From Chaenocephalus aceratus (lineage: Eukaryota > Chordata > Actinopteri > Perciformes > Channichthyidae), in NCBI GenBank assembly GCA_023974075.1, contig CM043797.1, positions 13,626,178-13,690,177 of the forward strand: a DNA stretch of 64,000 nucleotides, in the 5' to 3' direction. Below are positions 9,835 to 23,000 of the stretch, piece by piece. The notes below the pieces were generated by a model, which saw only the letters and a program-made list of their open reading frames with translations, ran no database searches and was not told where the DNA came from. The position numbers and the translations under genes were made by a program. Position 1 is the first letter of the stretch, and every line of letters begins with the position of its first letter.

Positions 9835-12800
9835 GTGGAGCTTTATCAGATCTCCTGAAGAAACTTGTATTTCCGGTAATCATCATCATCTATCCTCCCA
9901 TTAACAGCGGAGCACCGCCTTATCAATATTATAGAACACATCCGTCAAATTAGTGTTTCACATTTGGTCTGGATCATCATGAAAATAGTTTGTTTTAATG
10001 TGAAACAAAACCACAATGTTGAGTCAATGGATTCTGATTTCTAGGGAGTGTTATTTACTTTAGCCACACATAATTTCTCATGTTGGACTATGAGTTAGAA
10101 GGAAAATCTATAAAAGTTCTGCTTTTTCCACTTGAGTCAAAACAGCGCTTTGAGCGGAGTACACTTTTAGAGATCACAACTGTCAGAAATGTGTCACATT
10201 TTAGTGAGAGTGCCGCACTTCAAACTGGTTTCAATAATATCAGCAGGAGCCATGAGCAGCCTCTCCCAGGGGCGTAATGCAGGCTTTGTCTGTTATGATA
10301 CTTCTGGAATGATGGCTTGTGAAACTGATTATTGACCTGCTCTTCTCTGAATATTCTGCAAAATGCTCACTATCCAGTTCTATTTAATTTTCCTCTCTAC
10401 CTGCCTCAACTGGCCATTCCTTATTCATTTCATAGATATTTAAATCACGCAGTCGCAGAGAGGCAGCACAATTAGGTTTCCCTCATGTTAAAGTGGGCTG
10501 GGCAGGAAAGATGTCTGGGGCCATTTCTTTCCTCCCCCAGTCCGCCTCTGCTTGAAATACAATGTAGCTCGGAGTGTTAAGTGTGGAATGGTAATTCAAC
10601 TGCTTCTCAGCTAACTCTGAGGTATTTCAATATTAAAAGTGTGTTGCAGGGAATTTAGATGTGTGCTGCTATATAAGTGATGCATGAAGTCATTTTCACC
10701 AAGGGCAAAAGAGTCGCACACTATAAATATGGTTTCGTATAGGGAAATGGAGGAGGATTTGTATGCACTACACAGAACTGGACCATGCACTGAATATATT
10801 TCTGTGATTATATTCCTTGATAAATACACATTAGAATACAGAGCTTTGTTAAAAGTTGCTCTCAAGCAAAGAGGTTAACTGCAGTTCCCAAAGGCCCAAC
10901 AGTCTACTAACCCACAAAACATATAATCAATGCCTAAAACGATGATAAGCAGTTGCAACTCTGCAGGTTTTTTTTATTTGTGTGTGTACACAAACTTTGG
11001 GATCTATTTTTTTGTCCCCCCACCGGGGACGAATGGATTTTCTCCAACTGGCAGGAGGAGTGGCGACCACCTCACAACTTGAGCCCAGAAATCGAAATGA
11101 AGAAACACTGTTATCTGTAAGGATGAGAAGTAGGGCTCAATATTCAAGTCTTGGCTGTAAAGCCTCTCCGGTGTGTTCGGTGATCAACACTATAATTATT
11201 ACCTGGGGATTTTGAGTTTGGCATTTCATTGTACACAATTACATAAAGAAAGCCTGTGTACTGATGCCAAAGTATTGATATCAACAGCCACACAGCGAGA
11301 AGGCAACAACTAACGTTTGTTGTCAATTGATTAATATTTTATATTCAAATAAATGTGTGACATCCAATTTTGCTTCATGTAACTGCAGAATTATGTTGAA
11401 TATCAGCTATTGGCATTACATTAAAACAATAGGTGACAGAGCAAGCTGGGGTATTTCTATACTTCCCATTAAGAGACATGACAACATAATACTAGCTGCA
11501 ACGACTAGTTGTCAAATTGAATGACAGACAAATAACCGGTTACTTTTTTGATAATAAGAACATGTGGTTTTAATTGCTGCTTGTAATTTGTCATGCAAAG
11601 ATGTCTGTAAATGTTTTTTTATCCTATCAAATATAGAGATTTCCATATTTTTTCAGTTTTATATCAAACTAAACTGAATACATTTGGATTAAACACGTCA
11701 CTTTAAAACACCACTTTGAATTCTGAGAACATTTTCTTTTTACTATTTTCTTACATTTTTAGACCAATCCATCAATCAGGAAAATAATGCGCAGATAAAC
11801 GATAATGCAAATAATAGGTAGTTGCAGCGCTACATTATAGCATACATCATATAACTCCAGTGTGTCTCTATCTTAACCCCTCAAGGTTGAAGCAGCTCAT
11901 GCAATCTCAATTTTAAACCTTGGATCAGGAAAAAGAGACAGGGTTTTAGTAAGTAGTCTACTGTGATAGGAGGTGAGCTGAGGTTGCATATGATGTATGG
12001 ATTGTTCTATCGGTAATGATATTCCGCTGAATAAATGGTCTCAAGCATAATCAGCTTCAGTCAATATAATCTCGCTGTGAAGGTCTCCATTAATCTCACA
12101 GGCTATGGATAATCACGTCCATCTACTTTAGTCCCCATGAGCGTCTCACCTACTTACTGTATGTTATTCTAATTAATTTCGTCCCTCTACGGTCTTCTAT
12201 TGGCTGGAGAAAAAGCCAGAGACTCGCACATTCTCTCCCGAGCTGTGCCAACCCAATGACCTAACACACGTAGATGAGTTTCTCACTGTTCCCCCAGGTC
12301 TCCCCGACGTCTGCTTAAAACATGTCATCTTCCTTTAGCCTCACTTTCACCTCTGCTGTTAATTCAGATGTCCCTCGTCTTTGCGCCATATAAGTCTCCT
12401 CAGTTGGTCGTGACTTTGTTTATCGCTGAATTTCTGTATCAAAAGGTAATCTCCATTTGAGTAAACACACATTGTAACATGATAAAGACAAAGGAACAGG
12501 ATTGGTTGGCTTTTTGTTCTTTGTTCAAGTATAAAATGGCCCTTGTCTCCTTTGGTGATGTTATCGGGAAGGCTGGTGATAAGACCTGAAACGATCACCG
12601 ATGGCATTGCTCGAGAGTTCCCTAAAGCGCGGCAGCTGCAGCCCTTTCAACAACAATGAGTGCTTCTGATTGTGCACCCGCTGAAAGATAGGGATCAACG
12701 GGATCTGCAAGGGTCATTGCTTTTATCAGATGAAGGTGACAGCTGACAAGAGCAAGTGCCTGTCGGCTTCAGTAGTCAAACAAATAAAAGAGACTATTCT

Positions 12801-15800
12801 TTTTTCAGCAGGCTGTATTTGTCAGGGTTTAGCCCAAGCCTTTGAATGTTGTTTTCCTGGACTAAAGGAAAAGGACCTTTTAGGATTTGCACAATATGTA
12901 ACATGTATAAGCTTATGTTTACAGAATAACCCTGTATGAAGTATAAGCAAAGACTCATAAAATAATAGTCCGGAAGAATGTCATTGTATTTATTATTTAT
13001 CCACAACATGGAGTAAAAGCCAAAGCTATTTCAAGTTCTTCTTTTTTTCTTCAAGATTCCCTCATGAGTTGAATGTACATGTTTGAATGAACACTGAAAT
13101 GCTTTCAATGTTTAGTGTTTTCATGGAAAAAACCGTAAGCAACCAACATAATGCAGAAACTGTAATTCTGTATGAACCAGCATTTTGTTTAATTGACTTT
13201 CCCCTGTCCAATGTTTCTTAGGGCTCAGATTCTTAAAGTATTAATTTGGCCCTTATTCAGGGTGCAATGATTCAATTACAAAAACCAAATGAGACTTTTT
13301 GCCCTGACTGTATTTTAAATGAATAAAGTCAGTGCAGCTGTCATCTTATAACAGGATACATTTATTTGAACACACTCTGTTACATGTCATCACTGCTCTG
13401 TTGTTCTGTATGACATCTATACTGTACACGTGCACCACTACCCTGCTGCTTCTCACATATTCAGTGTGAGAAATGGGATGAGTAGTGGGATGTGTTAAAG
13501 CCCCTCAATCCAAATGTGCATGGCAGCCTGTTAAGAGTGAGTCAAACTATAGGGGACAATACATAGCTAAAAATTAATCATTCATTTATCATGATTTTTA
13601 TATTCCTTTTTTTGGATTATGCACATAACCAAACTTCAGCAGTTAACATTGTTCAACAAAAATACATGCCTATTATGTTAAATCAATAACCGTGTTACCT
13701 CCCCTTTTTCTGCTGCTTAGGATTCCACTGCAGAGACAACAGATGTTTCCAACTCACATTTTGGTTGAATTTTGGAATACAGTGCACCTTTTTAAAGAGT
13801 GTCTCTTGGGTGCGTGCCGATCGCCTGGCCTCTGGTATTGCTGATTGCAACTTTCTTGAGAAGTGCTCATCCAAACAACTTTGACTGGTTTCTGAGCAAC
13901 ACACCCCGCCATGTGTGTAATCGATCTAATGAACAGTTGAAAGACAGTTGAAAGACAGTCAGGCAAACGGGCAGACTAATAAGACTGTGTGTCAGGCATG
14001 AATTGTAAAGATACAATTGTGATTGTGATTTTTCTTAGGATTTGTCATTTCCTTACACTACTGTTTTTAGAATTGATGTTCTTTTTCAAACATCCTACAC
14101 AAATTGACCTCAAAACCGGTTAAACCGAACTGCCTAAAACCATGCAGTGAATCAATATTCTAATGCTCAGGAGCCTTTACATTGCAAAGAAAAGATGGAA
14201 AAACAGAAATAGCTAAACACATTTTAACAACTAATGTAATGTAAACAAGAATTTACAGAAATAAATAATAACACATATTCAAAAGCAAAACAGTAGCAAC
14301 ACAAATAATGCAATTAATGATAATAAAAAACGTTCTAGAAAAGCCGTAGCCATATTTTTTTTGTTTATTCAACCATGAGCTAGGCAGCAGGAAAATAGTC
14401 GACTCCTCAATCCAGCTGATTCTCAGCAAGATAAATGATTAAACTGAGTGCCAACCAACTACTAATTGCTTTGCTTATCAATTGTTAAACTCATACCTTT
14501 AATTTTGAACGCTGTTCCATATTCTGCTTCTCCCCATATCAATAATTGCCTGCTCCCCATGTGTAGATAGGTGTACTTTTGCTGCTGACAACTCCCCAAG
14601 GGCACATAATTATTTCTCAGTTTTGTTCAGTTCTTTTATAGCACTTTATCATGTTGTGCAAAAACACTCACACCGCGCCTTTGCAGAACTCTGATTAGAC
14701 TCTTGCTGGGCTTCCAGCTTCTAGTGTTTTGCATTTTCTTTAAGCAGAATTAGTTCCATATCAGCAGTGGTTTTAGCTTTTTCTTTCACCTGTATTGCAC
14801 AGCCGCTTTTGGAAAATACGTACTGATGATCAGCTGTCACGGCTGGACTAATTGTGCTTGTAATCTTGACTTGTTACATTTATAGTATCATAAAAGACAA
14901 CACAGTGGCACATTAGCCTACTTAAAGTGGATTGAATACCTCAAAAGTGAGTAGTAGAAGAATACAGTGACTGAAATATGCAGTGACAGCCTCAAGTGTA
15001 GTTTACATTTCAGAGAGGATATTTGTGAACCTCCGGTGACTCGTACTTTAAAGGATGCAGTTTCTCGCTCAGCCTGTTACTGTACACCATTTTGTTCAAT
15101 TTGAGGCTTTGATGACGGTGGTTTTCAGAGTGTCTTGTAAGATGTGTATGTTTCCACCTAAGGAATACCTCTAATGGTTACTATATGTTACTGTAGTTGC
15201 TCCAGAAAAAGACTGACTGACTGTTTTGAAGCCAAATGGAAAATACTCCAAGCATTGTTATAGAAATGAAAAAAAAAAGTATTCACTATTTGAGGTATGT
15301 CTTTGTGTTCATCTGGAATGCTTGCTCCGTCAAATGGATCTCAGCCATATGAAAGGCATGATTATAGACTCAACAAGGCTTCAAATGTTCACCTTTTTGC
15401 CTGGATGTAGATATTTATTCAGAAATCCTTGACATTACAGATTTTTTTCAACAGTACTGTATGTGCTTTTTCAGCAGACTGTAGGAAATGATTTTAGGTT
15501 TTTCCACCTACAGTAGCTGTCTCTGAATTGTGACACCTCCTTATCCTGCTGTCTCTACTCTTTGTTTCTGTTCAGTAAGATCCCAGCATGTAGACAACTA
15601 GTTTTTGCAAAAAAAAATTATATAGTAGCAAGGGAAACCGGATTGTTAAGAGTACTATCAAATACAGAGGCATTGGCAGAACAATTTATTTTCTTTTTGA
15701 AGATTCATTTAAGACACTTTTCCAAGACACAATTCTTTGACCAAATTCTTGTCACATTTGACTGGTAAATCAATCTTACTCAAATGGCCATCTGTTTAGA

Positions 15801-15956
15801 ATATGAACCCCTCTGTTACTAGTCCTTCAGTTTTGATGCATGACATTTAAAAAAAAAAGCAACTGAGGAAGGGATCACTCTCCCAGGATGACAAACAATA
15901 CCGAAATCACAGAATATTTGATCTAACTCGGCACTGTGTTTCTTATTTTCCTCCAG
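9835..15956. other. Non-coding interval before the CNTN5 linker exon
   Basis: The interval is mostly AT-rich with several short unsupported ORFs. I looked for a signal-peptide exon ending in phase 1 with a GT donor and did not find a convincing one. An 11-bp direct repeat (GTTGAAAGACA twice) lies near 13936. Nothing else can be named. Confidence 0.5.
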
Positions 15957-16163
15957 ACCTTGCGAGAGCTGTTGCAGCACGGCCTATATCATATGCAGCA
16001 GTATTACGAATGAAAGCCGACAGCTCGTCAGTGCTGGGCTCTCGCAGCAGACCTCGACAGCACCACGGTGGTGGGCTGGGGACTCCTGACTGGCCTGCTT
16101 TCTACAGTCATCCCCTGTCAGCCCTGAGTCTGCTCAGCTCTCAGGAGAACTACAGAAGTGAAG
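15957..16163 (+). CDS. cntn5: Contactin-5 exon: N-terminal linker after the signal peptide
   Basis: The exon is bounded by TTTTCCTCCAG and AAG|GTAAAG, is in phase 1 at both ends and is 207 bp long. It encodes a Ser/Arg-rich low-complexity linker with PISYAAVLRMKADSSSVL and GSRSRPR. These align with the region that contactin-5 alone among contactins carries between signal peptide and Ig1 in mammals (there STSYAALLRIKKSSSS). The ATG at 16010 is an internal Met, not the start. The preceding exon, with initiator Met and signal peptide, is not identified. Contactin-5 is a GPI-anchored neuronal adhesion molecule of six Ig and four FNIII domains, involved in synapse formation in sensory circuits. 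Confidence 0.88.
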
Positions 16164-17468
16164 GTAAAGCTAATGGTGCGGGCAAGCCACCCGTTTGTTT
16201 GCTCTTCTCTGAACCAAAATATTCAAGTTTTTGGGGTTTGTTAACGTTTACACTTACAAGTACTTTGCATAAAAGTCAAATAACCTCACAAATGGATGAC
16301 ATTTGTAAACTTTCTTTTAATTTACATCTTCAGCCAAGGATAATGAAAATATAATTTGCCAACTGTAGTGTTCATTTGGTAAGAAAGTGGGGAAGAGGAA
16401 GCTGAGTATAATTATCCGTTATTTTGTTAAATGTTATTGCTATCTGAAATGTCAACATGTGCCTCGTCCTACCAAAGTGGATTTTGAAGTCCCCCATTTC
16501 TTTTTCTGGTAATGGAATTTTCAGATAGTGCGAACAGAAAGTGTTACTTGAGTTCAGATGACATACTGTAGTTCCGACGTGCCAAAATGAACCAAAGTAA
16601 AAGAGAGGATATACTCCATAGTTGGGGAAGGTACACACTCCAAACATGATTGGTGTTATGGCACTCGGCTATCTCTACCAACACTCTGCACACTTCATGT
16701 GTGCAGGCTTCCTGTCTGTTTGGATTGGTCTGGAAATTAATCTCATATATCCATCATCACCGTGCATGGTCTGCAGTGACCAGGGTCATGCCCTCTGTGA
16801 AATTGAGGGATTATGGCAATATTCAGCTCTCTCCGTGTTCCTGTCAGTACAGAAACTATAGATATGATGGATATCTTTGTCAAAAGGGAAGATTTAATAT
16901 CGAAGCGTGGAATCACACTGTCATAAATCTACCTGGGTCACTTGCTCACATCCTGACTTACAGTATGAATAATTCTAGAGCATATAATGACATGTTGATA
17001 ATTTAATATACGATTAATCACACCATGCTTTTTGCATCCCAAGTGCTTCATTAATGGACATCTGAAGTAGCTCCTGAATTGGCAGGACACATTGAGAGTT
17101 ATGGGTTGATCACAATTAAAACAGGAAGAATTAAGGAATGAAATTGTTTTATTTTTCTCTCTGGAGTTTCAGACTTTCCCTATTTTCTAGCTTTTTGCCC
17201 CTACCCCAATCTTCCTATCTTTCTGACAGCATTATCACTACGTAGCCATCAAACGACTCATGTCTCTATGACCAAGGTGAGAGTAATGTCTCTCCATTGT
17301 CAGTGGTGACAAGAGCATTATACCATAGCACTGGATTGATGTTCGGTGGATGAAATGGATGCCAAAAAGTAATACACCTTTGGCGGCTTAAAGGGAATAT
17401 TGCTTTTTTGGGTTCTGTGACTGACAGATGGCCATGGCACTTGAAGTTAAGTGATGTGTTTATAGTTT

Positions 17469-17470
<2 letters not shown>

Positions 17471-17550
<80 letters not shown>
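17471..17550. repeat. (AC)40 microsatellite
   Basis: An uninterrupted AC dinucleotide run of about 80 bp. ORFs read across it are artefacts. Confidence 0.98.
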
Positions 17551-17556
<6 letters not shown>

Positions 17557-18721
17557 GTCCTTAAGCACCGACATATGGCTCTTTCATCTGACTCTTTAAT
17601 GTTTCCAAATGTTAACATATATATTGTAGGTGTACAGTATATAGCTTCAGATATTAGCAGAAAATAAGAATAACGTTGTCAGCCACATACATTTACATGT
17701 AGAAACACCTCCTTTGATGAAAAGGAAATCCAAAACATTTAGTTTTATTTTTCAGCTGAATCAAAAGCCATAGCTTTTTTCATGTCTCTCTGCAGTTTAT
17801 TTACTAATTTAGATTTGGTTCACCTATGAAAATAAATTAAAAAAGGCATGGCAAAAAGTAGAGAATAATGATTTGAAAAAACGTTATAGGAATGTTTGCC
17901 CTTTTTTATGCAACAACCCCCGATTTTATAGAAATAATCAATGGGAGAATATAGGACAGAGTGGAACTGAAAGTCCACGTATTTAATGATATATAATTAT
18001 TAGCAGTTAATGACTGCCTGCAGTCTTTGACCCACAGACATCAGCAGACACTTGTTATCTGCATTGGTGATCCTCTGCTGGGCCGCGGTGGCACCTTTAC
18101 TTGTTCTTTGTTTAAACTGAACCCCTAGTATTTCATTTGAAGTTGAAATCATTTCATCATACATCATAGCCCACCCCACTCAACATGCTAATTGGTGTCA
18201 GGTGGATCATTCTTGAATTGTTGAAAACAGTATGAATCGATAGAGTGATGAACACAAAAATTGAGTGCTATATTTCAGCACTTAGAAACCATACAAGCAC
18301 TGAATTGCTTTTGTTTATCTGCACAGCAAGTGTTACAACTTAATATCGGTTCATTTCCTCCAATCTTATTTCACAGCCTTTTATTTCCCGGCCGAGCAGT
18401 TAATTGATGCAAAAGGGAAGAAAAAAAAAACACATTATTATTTTTCCGTCATCATATTATTCCTAAATAGTGAGAACTACTAAAGACTGATGATATTAAT
18501 TCCCAAAGAAATGCCATTGAAGCGTAAATGCTTAATAATATGATGACGTCTTTTAAAACAAACAGCATGCACATACTGCCAGAAATGCAGCTGCTGCATA
18601 GTGCTATCACTAAGACCTCCACACATGTTACTGTCTGTTTACTTGGCTTATATTCTTCATAAATTAATTATCTTACAGTGAAATAATTATTCCGAAATAC
18701 ACAAGATTCAGCTGTCTAGTA

Positions 18722-19336
18722 CAGGGGTTCCCAAACTTTGCCATGCCAAGGAAGACATATAGCATTATCCTCTGGCGGGGACCCCCCTGTTGCAATTTTT
18801 TTTAAATGATGTGTACAAGTGCCTCCCGATGGAGCATGCAGTGCGTTGCCACTACATTTGGGGCCTTCTGCCTGATCAAAGCTGTCAATCCACTTGTTTT
18901 GCCTGTCATAGCCCCACTGCCCCATCTGAACACCCACCCACACAACGAGACCAGTCAAGTCCGTTTGAGATGATGTACTCATCTAAAACTTGGAAAATGT
19001 CTCTTCATGTGGTCCTACCTTCCAGTGCTTTGCAAAATAATATTTCCTCAACAAAGTTGTCTTCTGAAATAAATCTGATGTATGCAAGCAATTCTGCGAC
19101 ATTTGCTACATCCGTGCTCTCATCCAAACATTCACTAGCTCTCACTTGCTCCAAAAGCTGAGCAAATGTTCACTCGCAGTAGCGGCAGCTCGATTCTGAT
19201 TGGCTTGAAGGGCGGTCGTGTGATTCAAAAACAAAAAATATGAAAAGATTGGCATCAAAGGACACATAGATTGATAGATATGCAGTTATTAATAACATAT
19301 CAAAAATACAAAAAGCCCCCACTTTGAAAAACACTG
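18722..19336. mobile_element. Non-autonomous hAT element with perfect 8-bp target duplication
   Basis: The left terminus CAGGGGTTCCCAAACTTTG and the right terminus (reverse CAGTGTTTTTCAAAG) are flanked by exact GTCTAGTA copies at 18714-18721 and 19337-19344. The central TA in the target fits the Buster group of hATs. The interior, 615 bp in total, holds no recognisable transposase domain; the 123-codon ORF at 18790 is probably a decayed piece of one. Confidence 0.92.
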
Positions 19337-19573
19337 GTCTAGTAGAATCGGAAGATCCGAGGAGCAATATACCTAGAAACAGGAAGCCTTCTACAATAAG
19401 TCCATCACTTGTGTGTTAACATCTAGATCAAAGAGTAAAAGCACTTGAACGGAGCGGCAAGCATATCGATAAGTGGGCTCATTTGTGTCGAGGAGAGTTT
19501 GAATGATCCTACATGAAACCACTTTAAATCACCAACAAGAGCACCTTAGATCAGGAAACTTCATGGCTTAGGT

Positions 19574-20435
19574 CAGGGGTCGGCAACCCGCGGCTCTCGA
19601 GTCGCATGCGGCTCTTTAAGCCCTCTGCTCTGGCTCCCTTGAGTTTAGACATAAATAAGAAGGTAATTACATAGAAGTATTTGTAGGACTATTTATATTT
19701 TGTTGCATGGTTGAAAATGTTTCGGATCTTGTATTTTGAGGTGATACTGTGACACATAAATAAAAAACAAAACGGTTTTAATTAGGTCAACTTACAATGT
19801 GTCACATCCTGCTACGGTCCCGCGCCAGTGCCTTTTCTTGCAGGTGAATAACCTGACCCCCGGCTCGATGAGCGAACTATGGATATATCAAAGAAAATAA
19901 AAGTATCGGAGGAACACAGGATTTAATTCTGCATGGACACAGTTATATGCTTTCACAGCAAACGATTCTGGTTTACCGGTATGTTTGATATGTAAGAGAG
20001 AAGTTGTCAAAGGTGCTGCGTATCGAGGAAAAACACGGAAGAGGAAGACAGCTGACGATCTTCAGTCATAATTCAATCAGTAAACTATTTTTAGGGTGCA
20101 GATATGTTTTATTTTATTTGTATTGTTTTTCCTTCAAATGTGCAGAGGACTACCCAAGTGCTGTGTTTAATTTATTTTAAACTAGGCCTGTGTATTTTTT
20201 TTTAATTATACCTAACCTTTAATTACTCCTTATAAGAGTTATTTGTTTTTTATTAGAGGTTAACAGTGTTATAATGTAATACATAATAAATGCAAAAAAC
20301 TGTAGTTTTTGTCTATGATATAACAATAAATACAACTTTATAAGCTATCAAGTATGTTTTGCGGCTCCAGACAAAACAAATTGTTGGAAAAGGGGGCACA
20401 ATGGCTCTTTTGGTCAAACAGGTTGCAGCCCCCTG
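19574..20435 (+). mobile_element. hAT element with perfect 8-bp target duplication GCTTAGGT
   Basis: The element starts CAGGGGTCGGCAACC and ends GCAGCCCCCTG. Exact GCTTAGGT copies flank it at 19566-19573 and 20436-20443. It is a relative of the element at 449-1956: same terminal CAGGGGTCGGCAAC and a similar transposase start. It is 862 bp, with AT-rich filler where the transposase core should be. Confidence 0.93.
19879..20071 (+). pseudogene. hAT transposase N-terminal remnant, frameshifted
   Basis: The ATG at 19879 opens MDISKKIKVSEEHR and then hits a stop. In another frame the similarity resumes with AWTQLYAFTANDSG and VCLICKREVV, which carries the first Cys pair of the zinc finger seen in GTF2IRD2-like hAT transposases. 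It ends at 20071. Only the DNA-binding start of the protein is represented and it is frameshifted. Confidence 0.7.
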
Positions 20436-22604
20436 GCTTAGGTGTACTCATAGCTGTAATGTAGGTCTTTATATCACTTCAACAATATGATATGATATAA
20501 GCCAGCTTTAAATGGCCTCCTGCAGCAAAAACATATACCAATAATAAACGTTTTATAATAATTGAATCACATTATTCTGTAACACATATTAGCAACCCAA
20601 TGTATTGCTAGGAAGTAACCAATGTACTCTAATTTGTAAATGTTCTTTTTTTTATGTTAAGTATTAATCAGGCCTTGGAACTACTTTCCTGTGTACACTA
20701 TTGGATTGTAGAATCTTGTCACTTTTATTTTTTCCATAATGATATTGTATGGTGTCTTTCAATTATATATTTACAATTCTGACACCAATGATGTATTACA
20801 TACCAGTGTAAACAAATGAATTGATTTATGTAGAACTCTCCCTCCATTTGTATGCCATTAAAGCCTATTTGATGAGGGTTATCTGATTCTAGTGTGCATG
20901 TTCCTCTTCACTTTGTATGGCCATGGTTAGTAGCAACTCCTGGTAATGTATCACACTGTTTCCATTTGTGCTCCCAGGGCAACACACCCTTCCAGCCACA
21001 AACACAAGTGTGTCAGCACGTCAGCACTTCCCTTGCACACTGTATATATAGCACAATTGATAACGGATTGCATCTTGTGCCTTGAATTAAAGATTGTGTA
21101 CTTTTGAAATACCTGCACTATGCTATGATATAGATGCTATGAGAAACACAATAATAATGCCCAAGGATAAGAGCCATGTACAGAAAATTCCAAGAATTGA
21201 CCAATCACTGAGTTCCAAATGGAGGCAATTTTTACCACAGGCTTGTTCTTTTCTTGCAATTTTGCCTGTAGAGCTATGTAGTAATAAAAATAGAAGTGTG
21301 CCACAGAATGTTGAGGATAGCAAACAATGTTGCAGCACTGACAAAAAGAGAAGATTGGATTACTGTAACATTCCCTTCCTGACAAATACAAAACAAACAT
21401 ATTTTCAGCAGTATGGTGGCAATAACTCTTTTACTCTTTAGAGGAAAAATAAATCCCTTATTAATGTTACCACTCACTTGGGTTTATACCACTGTTTGAA
21501 CATATGTAATACACTGTGAATCTGGGTCATAGGCAAGTTTATAGTGGGATACAAGCCACATATGGCAGATGTTTTCACTATCAAACCTGGCCAATAAATA
21601 CTACTTCAAAGCTGGAACACAGAGTGTTAGGACTCGTGTTATTAGCGTTGTTGGCTCATTACTTGGCACCTCAAGGCAAACAACAGCCAGCCCAGATGAG
21701 GGTTACAGTTACAGAGTGACACCGTTAGGCTTAAGATACTTTTGTACTTGTATGTGACATTTTCAAACATGGATCATGTCTAACAAATAGGAACAGCCTT
21801 GGACTTTTTGGTCAATACCGTCCTACCGTTACAAACGTATACATATATATATATAATTTAATTTGCCATGTAATATATATTATACCATTATTGTTATTTT
21901 CAATGGCAATTAAATGGTTAAAGAACACACTTCCAATGTGTTATGTTGTTTGTCTTTTAAGGAAATGCTCTCATTTGTTTGGACCAGCGCCATATAGATA
22001 GAAGAGTTACGACAACGGAAGTCCAAAAACGGTTATCGTCACGTGGTTCATGTAGACGAGGATCGTTCCCCGGAAGTTCATGGCGGGCAATGTGAATGCA
22101 TTGATACTGTAACAGGAGATAGAACTACGATTTTTGGTAATTATTAGTGAATAAAGGTTTTGATTTGCAATATGTATACAACAAATCGATATGTGTATGT
22201 ATTTACATCAATATGTTTTAAAAATAAAATAGAATTTGCTAATATTAAGTGATAATATTAGGACTAGTGTGAACAACTAGTTTACATGTTAGGCTAACAG
22301 TGCCTTGTTAAAGAGCCTGTTGCTGTTTATTTATAGCTTTGAATTCTTTAAAACCAATATTATCTTCTTAAACTTGTATGGTAGTCAGGAGCATCACTTT
22401 CTAATGTTTATTGATATATTTAGAGGGAGGGGATCTAAAGTAATGCTTTAAAATTCAGATTTGATTAATTTCTACCATTTTCTTAAATTCATGGTAGTTT
22501 CAGTAATCCCATGGTAATTGAGGACACAAGTTATCTAAATGACTAATGTCATCTTTATGGCTTTCAGAAAGGACAGGAGACTGACAGGTGACTATCAAAG
22601 GACT

Positions 22605-22646
22605 AGCAGCAGCAGCAGCAGCAGCAGTATGATGATGATGATGATG
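22605..22646. repeat. (AGC)n-(ATG)n compound microsatellite
   Basis: About eight AGC units are followed directly by six ATG/TGA-register units. Confidence 0.95.
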
Positions 22647-22781
22647 TTAAATGTGTTGTTTTAGGAACATCCATTGCAAATACATGGAATTCAATAAACA
22701 TTGAATAGCATATCATGCAGTTTGTCTGTACCTTTTCCTCCGTGTTGTCCTGGTTTGCTGTGCTGCCTCCTAGTCACCACC

Positions 22782-23000
22782 ATGGTTTGCTGTACTTCCT
22801 GGGGATGCTCAAATCGTTCCGAGAAAGGAGTACGAATGTACGGCTTCCCCACTGACATAGAGCGGAGGAAAAAATGGCTGGCTCAAGTCAGCAGCAGCAA
22901 TTTCACGACCAACAGCAAAAAAATATGTGATGTAATTATATACAAACATTGCATTTGCACTTTTTCACAAAACGAAAACCACACCATTGGGAAAGCTTAA
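22782..23000 (+). CDS. THAP-type zinc-finger ORF, probably first exon of a P/Kolobok-like transposase or THAP gene
   Basis: The ATG at 22782 has a strong context (CACCATGG) and opens MVCCTSWGCSNRSEKG, then FPTDIERRKKWLAQV. This is the beginning of a THAP domain (C2CH zinc-dependent DNA-binding module), with the C-x-C spacing, FP and basic-W segments in place. The final C-x2-H pair is not present contiguously: after KKIC the frame reads D then GTAATT, so a splice donor at the D codon would let a second exon provide the His. I found no second exon or DDE core within the intron. It may be a dead transposon copy or a 5' exon of an unrecognised THAP gene nested in CNTN5. Without splicing the ORF ends at 23000. 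Confidence 0.55.
   Translation: MVCCTSWGCSNRSEKGVRMYGFPTDIERRKKWLAQVSSSNFTTNSKKICDVIIYKHCICTFSQNENHTIGKA

Noticed and set aside
12730..12939. Signal-peptide exon candidate upstream of the linker exon
   Set aside because: No hydrophobic leader after the Met and no phase-1 donor in a suitable place.
16010..16354. ATG at 16010 as the start of a separate protein
   Set aside because: The frame is open upstream to a splice acceptor, the sequence matches the contactin-5 linker, and the frame downstream of 16163 is intron.
17266..17667. ORFs on both strands across the AC array
   Set aside because: They are dipeptide readings of a microsatellite with no other support.
21123..21477. Overlapping hydrophobic ORFs
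   Set aside because: AT-rich intronic sequence gives leucine- and phenylalanine-rich readings by chance; no domain or splice pattern was seen.
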